Origin: Lineus longissimus
Taxonomy: Eukaryota; Nemertea; Pilidiophora; Heteronemertea; Lineidae
Direction of reading: 5' to 3'
DNA: 64,000 nt
Assembly (NCBI RefSeq): GCF_910592395.1
Contig: NC_088309.1
Location: forward strand, 19,842,599 to 19,906,598
The notes below the pieces were generated by a model that saw nothing but the letters and a program-made list of their open reading frames with translations, was not told where the DNA came from and did not search any database. Shown here piece by piece: positions 24,601 through 34,900 of this stretch (position 1 is the stretch's first letter; each line of letters opens with the position of its first letter). The translations under genes and the position numbers were made by a program.

Positions 24601-24747
24601 ACTAGCTGATACACAGCAGATTGCGATTGTGATATTTTTTTTCAATAAAAATGTATAGGCCAAGTGTATCAGGCAGACTGCAAAAAGGTTCAATAAATTT
24701 TACGCACCAATCAAGTTGGGTACGAAAAGATACACATTATCAGACAT
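21645..24747 (-). CDS. CDIPT: Phosphatidylinositol synthase (CDP-diacylglycerol--inositol transferase)
   Basis: Six exons: 24747-24708, 24047-23913, 23482-23329, 22808-22730, 22308-22227 and 21802-21645. Joined they give 648 bases, 215 residues plus TAA (human 213). The enzyme is an ER multi-pass membrane protein that joins CDP-diacylglycerol and myo-inositol into phosphatidylinositol. The CDP-alcohol phosphotransferase signature is complete: D46 xx D49 G50 xx A53 R54, then G63, D67 and D71. Other family stretches are LFVPNLIGYGRIV at the start, SHKAIDLSGNP and GNELFYSMLYLLHF. The product has several hydrophobic helices and no signal peptide. All junctions are GT-AG and keep phase. The end of exon 5 and its donor are tandemly triplicated into the next intron. 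The gene is head to head with the gene starting at 25953, 1.2 kb away. Confidence 0.96.
22115..22279 (-). repeat. Triplicated exon end and splice donor in CDIPT
   Basis: On the minus strand a block of 53-54 bases (TTCTATTCCATGCTTTATCT through the donor) occurs three times. The copy nearest exon 5 is the real exon end with donor C|GTAAGT; the second ends T|GTAAGC; the third ends C|GCAAGT, which has lost the GT. Matching CATGGA starts on the plus strand fall at 22261, 22207 and about 22154. Confidence 0.85.
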
Positions 24748-25952
24748 TTATGCTGCCTGTTTCGTCTCCAGAAAAGAGATTTATCGCTATTTTAGTTGGC
24801 TGAAATTCAGGTCTGCGGTTGTCTCACTTCCTGACCTTTTCGCCCCAGTCGTTTCCATGGTTTCGCTCCAAAGCGAACTCGTTTCGCTCCCAACTGAGCG
24901 CACCCCGGGGAGTGTCAAAGTAGATGTCGTAGATGATCTTTGCAAGGTCATCGGTCTTTCGTTATCATTCGTCATCAAATCTGTGATCCTGGGCAAAGTC
25001 TGTCTTCTCTTGTAGTCATATCATATCGCATTTACCTTGAGACCTTGAGCAAGTCACTTTTTATTGACCAAAGTCAGGAATATAACTTTGCATCACTTAT
25101 CTATCTCATGTGAGTGAATCAGATGGTCACCCAAATTGTTCTTCCCCAACTGTGGTGTGATTTTGAGCAAGACACGTATGTTTATTCATTGGTCAGGGTC
25201 GCTTATAAGATCATGGAGAGATCACAAGTTTGTCTTTGTCAATAAATGATTGATTATCCAGAGTTTGATAATCATCTGGAGTTTGATAACTCAGTCTAAG
25301 ACAGTAGGCCCTGGTTGTGTCGTAGAGCAGAGTGAGCACAGTGAGATGTTGTTGGGTCAGTCCAAGGCTGTAGGCCCAGAGACAAGGCTGTGAATGTCTT
25401 CCAGAAAATTGTGAGGTGCTAGCTTAGACCAAGTCAGTAGATTATGATGCATGTACTGGAATGACGTCCAGCTTTTGCATGTCAGAGAGAAGTTAGCTCA
25501 ATCCAAGGAAAAGGGTCAGGGTGGCTGTTTCACGCGATGAAGGAAAAAAATGGTAGGGTTGTGACTGTCTTCGGAGAGTATGTACTAAGTAGGGCCTACT
25601 TAACAGACATTAGTCTGTCGCTCAATTTGACATTCAAGTACTTCCAATTTGCAGGATCCGCCCCTCCCCCCCCCCCCCTCAACCAGACTATTTGAAGAGG
25701 CTGTCACTTTGAGAGTGCGGAACGACTTCGATTTGGAGGGAAAAAACGGGGGCGAAAAGGTCAGGGAGCGAAACGATCGGATACCGTCTCGGAATCTATC
25801 GCGAGGATTGAAGGGACGGGGTTTACCCGAAAGCAGGAGGACTAACGGCTCTGTATTGTACTGCATCGATATACATGAATAGTCACCCTGCAAGTGAGAA
25901 TTAACCTTGAAACCAAGGTCGTGTAATATATTCAAAATGGCTGCAAAGCAAA
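24748..25952. promoter_or_regulatory. Divergent intergenic region, CDIPT and the 25953 gene
   Basis: The two initiator codons point away from each other across 1.2 kb, so a shared promoter region is likely. It holds a C-rich run near 25660-25680 and CpG-richer patches at 24820-24920 and 25730-25830. GGGGCGAAAAGGTCAGG occurs at about 25751 and in inverted form near 24828. A short upstream frame opens at ATG 25937 (AAAATGG context) and overlaps the start of the main frame. No TATA box was singled out. Confidence 0.4.
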
Positions 25953-28900
25953 ATGGATGTTGGAGATTCAGTCTCTGAAGGAAATGAGAAATATTCTGTC
26001 TTGTTAGGGAGTGCATTGAGAAATAACGACGTTGACGAATTCTTCGAAATATACGACACAAATGTACCAAAGGATTTGACTGAGGACCAGGTAAATGTTG
26101 CAAAAACGGGTGCGAGGCGAGTCGCCTGCCCTACGCCAGTACGCCGGATTCCAAATCTTGTCGATTTTCTGATTTTTCTGATTTTCTCGGGACTCGACTT
26201 TTCATGTTTCACTTTAACCAATGCAGTCCTCCTTCACTCTTTTGTATGAAATAAAGTCTAGTTTCTATTTGTTGTGGTAGCTTATATTATCTCAAAGTGA
26301 CTCCAAGTGGACCTAAAGAATACTTTTGGAGGCTTATCTGTCAAAAAGTGTTGTAAAAAATTCCTCGACTGCGTCTCCAGATCAGTCATTTCATGTTTTT
26401 TGTCAGATTTTGAGTTGGCTGAACTAAAGCCTCGGTCATCTGAGCCCTTGCCATGCCCTGGGTAAACGAAGACACATTGTCTTTGTTTAAGAACAGTGAA
26501 CGTCACAATGTGGCTTGACCAAAACATTTGCCTGCTTGCAATCTCATGATGATGGGCCTGCACAGTACACTGATACACTGAGCTGTACGGTACGGCTGTA
26601 CGGTACCTAACGTCAGATGATATTGTATGATTACGATATTGTCGAGACGTAGATGGCGCTATTATGCACGACATGGCGTTACAATATCATGCAACATTAA
26701 GCTATCATACTTCAGGATAGATCATGATACCTAACCATTGATTATAGACCATTTGACTTGTGAGAGACCGCCAGTTTTAGCTGGTGACAAGTGTTTATAC
26801 ACAGGTTGATGTACACGTACAGGCTGAACATGAGCAATTTTCATAACACCAACTTTACCATGTGTTGTGTTGTTGCCATGGAGATGTGACCACGCCCATT
26901 CGTCGCAGTGATTCGGGACTTCCTTTCAGAAACTCAACTGACCTATCAAAAGAGAGCTACTATTATGTTTAGCGCAAGCCGCAGACTGATACAGAACGGC
27001 CACGATTGTCAGTAAAGAGGTTTTGATTGATTGGTCAAAAAAGTACTTGGGGCTTCCCGTCACCCTACTGGAAGTCCTACATTTCTGCTTGAGGAAAATA
27101 GTGAAATGATTGAGCACAAAAGCTGGGAGGCTTAATTTTGAAATCAACAGAGGCTGATCCAAGGATATGAAATGTATGGTGAAGTTTTGCAACTTCACTG
27201 CAAAACAGGTGCTCAGCTGGAAAGGGGTGAATTGCCAACCTATCTAGGGTTGGTGTGTCTTTCTACTATTGCGCTATGGCGTCTCGCTCTCATCAGGACT
27301 CCTCTTTCTGCAGCAGGATTCAAATTGTTGATTACATCATGGCCTTATTCTTATTTCTACATTATTTATTGACATGTATGCATTGGCCCTGTGCCAGAAA
27401 GTGACCGAGTACCAAAGGGATGAGAAAAACTGTCCTTGACAAATCTGACAAAGCTAGACCTTGTTTCTTAATCAGTCTTGAAATAATATCAAACCACCAC
27501 AAGGACAGACTTCCGCTTTGGAGTTATCAAGCAACAGAATTGTAGGGTCTATCGGGCTGAACGGGCATGGGCAAAAAGTACAAAGCTGTCTCATTGATGA
27601 ATGTGCATGTCTCTTTCATTATGATGTGTTTCAGTGCTTGCTGCACACTTTTAAATTCACAAGTATATCATGTAAATATTGTATACTGAACACATTAACA
27701 GCTCAGTCTGGCTGTATTATTCAGCGGTCTCATGTTGTAACTACAAACATCTGGCGCCAGTCCAAGTTCTATGGTCGGTTGTGTGATTTAAATAGGTCTG
27801 ATACCATTCATCAGAGGTCTGTTTGGTTATTGAAATATTGGGCCTGTTTGTCCTTGTGTAGTACAGCCGTGCATGACATGTTCAGTTAGGCCTGAGTGTG
27901 TGGTATTGATTTGTACTAGACATTGTTGTGATATCATGAGTCGAAACAAACACTTTTGATTTCTTATCTTGCTCTCCATCAATCCTAGTGTACTTGCAAA
28001 GACATTATGAGTTGGGGCACTGGTGCCCAGTGTTACTGTTACCTCCTGACTGATGGGTCACATTTCCCATTGTCTATTTCTGTTTTTGAAGAAAAGGCCC
28101 CAGCAGCGAACCAAGTCAATACTAGGTTTCTAAACAAGTAGTAACATGAGTTCACAGCTGTTGGCTGGTGTTTTCAGAATTGACCCATCACTATTCAGGC
28201 TCCCTGTGTCTAGTGTCATATCACTTGTAATATTTCAGTAAAAAAAAAAATGTAGTTTTAGGCACATTCAGGATTTCTTGTGATGTCAGTCAATGACCTT
28301 GGGGAAGTTGATGCATAGACTCAGGGATCTTCACATGGGTTTCTCAAGGTAGCATGGTTCCCTTGATATTCAAGAAGTTTTGCCAGTATGCAACACAAGG
28401 TAGGGTGGCCAGCGATTTCGAGGGTGGCCCTATACTATAGAAACCCTTTACCAAATTCTAGAACAAGGTAGGGCGGTAAGCTGCCACGGTAAGGTGGGTC
28501 GCCCTGACAAAAGGCCTTGTTGAGAACACTGATGGTGATGGTGTTCTGAGACGGTATTCGAAAAAGCTGGATTACTGGACTGCTGGATTCTCCGGATTGT
28601 GACTCATGGATCACACTGCCTGGGTTGGGGATTGTTCTGGGAAAATGGGTAAATGATATTCATCTGTATGTAGATTGATTTCTTATCGCTATGCTCACGC
28701 ACGGCATTCAAAGATGTCAAAAGAGTACAATGTAGGCCTATGCATTGAAATCGTATGCACAGCCTCAGCTGCTGTAGCTGGCACTGCATGCTGTACTGTA
28801 CTGTATCCTACGGTAGGCCGACCGTGCATGTTGCAAATGCAATACTAGGCCTCATGCTGTCATTATCAGACTTATCACAACTGTCTAATCGAATCTCCGA

Positions 28901-31900
28901 CTTGAGCACATAATCATTTACAGAGGTATCCTATGGTGTGTTCACACTGGATGCGAATTGAAACCGAATTCCGTAGAGCGCTCTCCGGAATACGAATTGG
29001 TTAATCCAGTTTCAGAACGGTCGCGTCACACTGGCCCGAATACGCATTCAAATCGGTTTAAAACGCGCCACACTCAATGCATACTAACGACGCGCCATCT
29101 ATTATTATTATTATTATTATTTATTAACCTCCCATATGGGAGAATAAAATTTACAAGTACAAAACATATAAGTATATAATATCACAGTATCACACAGTCA
29201 TTATTAACAAGTTAAAATCGCGTAAGGTGCTTGACCATTTCCATCTCCCGGCCATGCCTATTGCCAAAGTTCGGGTCAAGAGGAGTGTCCTCAGCGAGTC
29301 AACACCACCGTCGCTAAATGCGGTAAAACCCGGCCTCGCCCTCGAAAACGAGGCCAAAACCGGGGAAAACCCCGCCGCGACGATGTTGCTGACCAGCGTA
29401 CCTTTGACCAACGAACCGGCGGCAACATACCTTGCCAGGAAATGGAAATGCAAGTCACGTGCAAGGGAGTTGATTTTTCCCTATTCTATGGCATAACGAA
29501 AAACGATTTGAGTTAATGAGATCATTTAAATACATCAGTTAACTAGTTGGAGCACTAGTTCCCGCGGTCAAAGGTCACTTTCCATGCGCCGGGCGCATGC
29601 GCAGTGCGATCGAAAACCTTAATTCGTATCAAGCGCGTCACACTTGAAATCTCAATACGGTTTCGTTGATTCGATTAGCTGATTCGCATTCAATTCGGTT
29701 TAAGAACCGTGTTGGTTAAAGCGGATTGAGATCGGTATGAACCGAATTGAGTGTGACGCCCCAATACGTATCAACGTTTTAATTCGAATTCAATTCGTGT
29801 TAAAACCCCAGTGTGACCACGGCATTAGGCCTAGGGCAAACCTTCCAGGTGGTGGTGATCTATGAGTCACAATTCCATTTAATCCAGCAGTCCAGTGATC
29901 TAGCTTTTTCGATCACCATCTCAGAATGCTGTTTACCTCAGTTTGGATTGCAGATTTGGTGAAAGGTGCTAGAAAATGCTCGAGTACCTCTGCTGTATGA
30001 ATGTGAATTATGAATATGCATCAAGTCACCTTATTTCTGGCTCTGTTAATGTGTTGTGACATCATTGTATGACCAGATGCCACAATGAACTGCAAAAGCT
30101 AGCTGCTGTTTAAAGACTGAAAACAGATTTTACAATTTCATTGAGAATGTTATAAAAATTCCTTAAAATCATAGACTTGGAGCAAAATTCTTGTATGGAT
30201 ACCAGCGGAACAACTATGAAGGCCTGCTTAACTGTTTGACCTGGTGAAGTAAGCCGGGCCTATGATAAGCTGTTTGCGAGGTAGAAATGTCTGCCGTTCA
30301 GACACAACTAACTGATAGCTGGGCCTAGATGAAACAGTGAGTAGATGTTGGGCATTGTGTACAAGCTCAGGTATTAGCAAGAGGTTATGCGTTTGACTCT
30401 CAGAAGGATCACCGCTGTTTTATCGCCGTGTCCTTGGGCAAGACACCCATCCTGCATTGCTTCTCTTGACCCTGAAACACATGTAAATAGGTACAATGTA
30501 CCACTATCAGGCTTGCCTGGGAATGTTAACTTGCAAACTTTGAACATCCTAAAATTAAAGGATCATTGTGAAAGGAAACATCTGTAGCAGTCGGTTGTTA
30601 AGACCGAGTTACCCAATTGTTCAAAGTTACCAACTGCAACGGTAAGGTACAAGGTCCAGGATCATTCTGTTACTGAAGCTGGGAGTGTGTAGTGATCAAT
30701 TTTCAACCAGATCATGTTGCAGTGGTAATTTTTAACATTCATCGAAAAGAAACTAATGTTATGTCTTATGACCTTGTGTCTTCTAAGACTCTAATTTCAT
30801 TGTGTCTTTAGAGTCTAAAGACACAATGTCAATGCTACTGATGCTGACAAACAAAAATGTTCAGATTTTTATCATAGGATTTTAGAGACCTCAGTGACAC
30901 GCATGGTCTTGCACACATTTAGTGATTTACCTCGGTGTGCCCCCAGCTTTGGACAAACAGTAACTCCCTACCTCCTGCCTATTTCCCCTTTAACCAATTA
31001 ACAGCCGATGAATTGGTTGTGCCTTTCGGTGGGAGCCTCCTCCATCTTGAATCTCCAGCCCATGGCAGCCAATATGTGATCTTTAGCTTTTGTGGAGGGA
31101 GCTGCCGTGTTATTCATCGGTGCCGGTCTGGATGCTGTCTGTCCAGACTCAGGTATGCAATCACCCCCACCGACAAACCGTTTAAAGCTCTTGTCATTTC
31201 GTGAATAGAAAACCTACACCCGCCCGCCCTCATGATGAGTGCTTTACTTGCACTGTCACTCAGCCATAGGCTATTTATAGACCACTCTGCATTGATATAG
31301 AGAGACCACAGCAATTAGTGTATTCTTGTAAGAAAATTTCTGCCAAAGAATACCGTTGGTGGCGAGCGTGTTGAGTAAGAAGAGAAGGTTGCAGTCTCGT
31401 CTCAAGAATACATGTTGTGGGTAAAATGTGTGTGTGGTTATGGACACCCATTTCACATAGGTGATTATAATGATATGTATTGATTTTATGGGCAGACAGT
31501 GTGCACTATAAGGGATCTATGTATTACATGTACATGATCATACACGTAGCCACTATAGGAACTAAGTAGGTCAAGGGCATACTGCACATATCCCACAAAC
31601 AACTGCTGTATGTCTATTAATCTCCGAGTAAGTTTTTGATGGTTGACAAGGACGGCTGGTATGTATCCTGCATTTAATGGGGAGCTTGGGGGCAGCTGAT
31701 TAGGGCAGAAGCCTAAATGCCTGCTCATACCATGCCTATAGTTAAGGGCACCCTTAAACCTTGTCACAGATTCTGGCCTTGTCACAGATTCCTACCTTTG
31801 GAAGCGCCTGGGACAAAATCTGATATCGGTTTATTCTGCATGATCTCCATTTCATCAGCATGCCTATCAATCAACATGAAAATACCAACAAGATGTGTGA

Positions 31901-34900
31901 CATCGAATATTAGAAGATATCAGGTGGGTCTTGTAGGTTTTTGTGGTGCTGGCGGTGGGGTTCGGGTGACTTTAGGTCAAAAGTTAAAAGCGAATTAGTG
32001 ATTCCTTAACGCAGTCAGGCGTTTGGACGAAACCTGAACTGTGGGACTAGACTGTGCCACCCCCTGCTGGTTGTTGTGAAGTGTGCCTGACCTGTAATTT
32101 AGACTTTAATGTCAATGACATATAGTTCATGTAGTACAACCACAATGCAGAGCGCATAAAACCCTAAACATCTGGTGTGGGAAGGGAATATGAAATTTAT
32201 GCTTTTGAATGTTTCAAAAAAAGTAAGTTCTTATAACTGTACAACTGTACTCTCTCAAAGCTTTTTACCTGTCTATTGAAAATTCTGCAACCTTTCTGCA
32301 GAAACCAAGGAGTGCACTTACTGCTCTATTATACTTGGATATTTCCCTCTAGGTCAGTTGAAAGTACCAAGTGTTTTGATACAGCAGAACATTTTAATGC
32401 TTGTAACATCTGCTGGAACGTTGGATTTCACTAAAGATTCTGCCGTAGCCCTCCTTCTTTCCAGATCAGGCTTCAGTTAGTACCTCATGTAAAACATCTA
32501 TGATCATTCATTGTATTTCTACCTTCAGATAAAGCTTGACAAGATGATCTCTTTTGCTGGAGTATAACCAGAGGATTTGGTGAGGCTGGTTTGTTTTCTC
32601 CCAAGTCCATGCAGGACCCTTGTAACTAGTCAGTCATATTGTTTTCTATATTTTCAGATTGAACATATCAAAGAGGAGGCGCGTAAGATCTCCGAGTTGG
32701 CGGAGAGTGACTACAAGAAGCGAGTTGCTTCTACCCAGGACTACAGCAAAGGGCCTGCCACCATGACAGACCAAGGACTGAGTAAGAGTGCCTATACTGC
32801 TAATGATTGGAAGTACATTGATGACGATGACGACACAAGTCCAAGTGGCGTTACTGGCAAGGTGCCGTCACTGGACCTTGGCTCCATCACACGCCACTCT
32901 AGGCATCTCAACAACAGCTCTACTACGACGAGCAATCACGTCATGGGCAACATGGGCAAAAACGAATTTGCCGCTGCGTTGAAACTTCATGAGGATGAAG
33001 ACCAAAATGATTCAGGATTGTATTTTAATAAGACTGCATCTGAGAGCACCTCAGATACTGACCAGAATGGTTCAGATACTGATAGCATGAATAGGCCCGG
33101 TATGTTTCATTATTTCAAGCCATACGACAACAAAAAAACCTACGGCTCCTGTCAGCCAGGCTCTAATAGTGCTGTTCTTTATCACAATGACTCCAACTAC
33201 GATGAAGCGTTTACTGCCTCTGATTCAGACGTTTTATCTCCTGAGGATTCTCCTCGCGAGACCACTTCCATGCTCGGATTAGGCGGCAGAGGACAGATGA
33301 CTGAATTAAAAACAATACGTATCCATAAACCAGAAACAATCGGGCCGGTCGAATGCGATGAGGACAATGATAGTACCGATGATTTGACAAATGTTAACGT
33401 TCACAAGCGGCTTTACACACACATAGGTGATTTTGCCAGTATGAACAATGAGGATGATGAAATTGATCATTCTCATGCTACAAGTAGTTCTTGGCCTCAA
33501 AAACAGTATCCCTTGCTAGGTGGTGTTGGGAAAAGCTTTCGATGTTACGATAAAGGCACTGGTTCAACTAGTGACGTTCCAAGAAATGGACCAAAGAACA
33601 ATGGCCCTAGGCCGCCATTTGGTGATCCCGTAAATGTGGAAAAAATCGGCTGTTCCGTTGACGATTTGATTCCACGCAGGGGATTGAGGGATGTTCCTGA
33701 CATGCCCGCATCTGCCCCTATCACCGAGGACAGGAGCTCGGAGGAATCCACAAAACAATCGGAGGGCACCAAAAAGAAAAAGAAAAAGAAAAAGGCAACT
33801 AAAGGTATGTATTGTGCTGGTCTGGAGTCTTGTGAGCAAAGGTTCCTGCAATGCCACTCTGAAAGCTGAAGTTACATGTCTGGTAGGGTATACTCTCCCC
33901 TTTATGCATAGAAAAGTTTTCCCCTACCCACGAGAAAGATGAGAACACATGGTGAGTTGGTCTCCGAAGCTACAAAAGAGGCATTTGCTTGTTTCTGATG
34001 AAGATCAGATATTCACTTTGCTGTGGGAAGTTTTAGTTAACCGAAGTAGGAGAGCACTTAGACTTAAAAGTAGTTCGGAAAGTTTCTTTTGAGGACATGT
34101 GTATTGAATGCTCCTTTGAAAACTTTGACTCAGCCCCCGGTTGGCAAATAGTCTCCTCCTCTGTGAGAATGTTTACTTCTGAGTTGGCCCCTCTAGTTGG
34201 GTATGTATGAACTGCTGACATTCTTTACAGGTAGGCCTATGTGGCTGCTCTTCTTTTTTATCAAGGCAAACTTACACGCATGCACTCTCTTCTCATCTAA
34301 TGTAACAATGACTGAATGAAATACACACCTTTGCTTCATCCGATTCGTTAGAACTGGCTTACGCATAGTAGTCGATCTTCCTCAATGTAGGCAGGCCAAT
34401 GCGTTCTACTTCTGGAAACAGGCTTCCAGGGCGTGGATACATGTATTTAAACAATTGGAACGAAGGTGGTGGGGACAACTCTTATCCAATTTCATCAATA
34501 TTGCTTTGTTCTAGGCTTTTCTCGCGAACTTGTTGGGCCTTTACCCCAAGTTCATTGTCCTGGCTGGGCACCTGCATGTATCCACGCTACATGTGTGCAT
34601 GTAACTCACCAGTTACAGACACAGCAGTTGGGACTCTGTCTTATGATAATCACAGTGAACTGTTGCAGCATCCAATGTCAACTACTCTGTACCCCCTCAT
34701 CAGGCAATCGACTCTTGGCATTTTTTTATAGGCCAGGATTAATAAACTGATAGATATATGCCAACAACTTGAATTGAAATGAAATTGCCATGGTTTCACC
34801 AGTGACCACCTTATGACCCTTTCCACAATTATTTTAGGTTGTTCACTATGTGAAGAATCTTACTCATGCTTTGTTGACCTTAACTTTTTGTATCTTTCTA

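Larger units (their letters stand above)
28543..29928. mobile_element. Outer inverted-repeat element in intron 1
   Basis: 28543-28618 and 29847-29928 are inverted copies with clear similarity: CGAAAAAGCT, ACTGGACTGCTGGATT and TTGTGACTCAT occur in both, in opposite orientation. They enclose about 1.2 kb that includes a second terminal-repeat element (28932-29823). No transposase frame was found between the arms. A non-autonomous element with a later insertion is the simplest reading. Confidence 0.6.
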
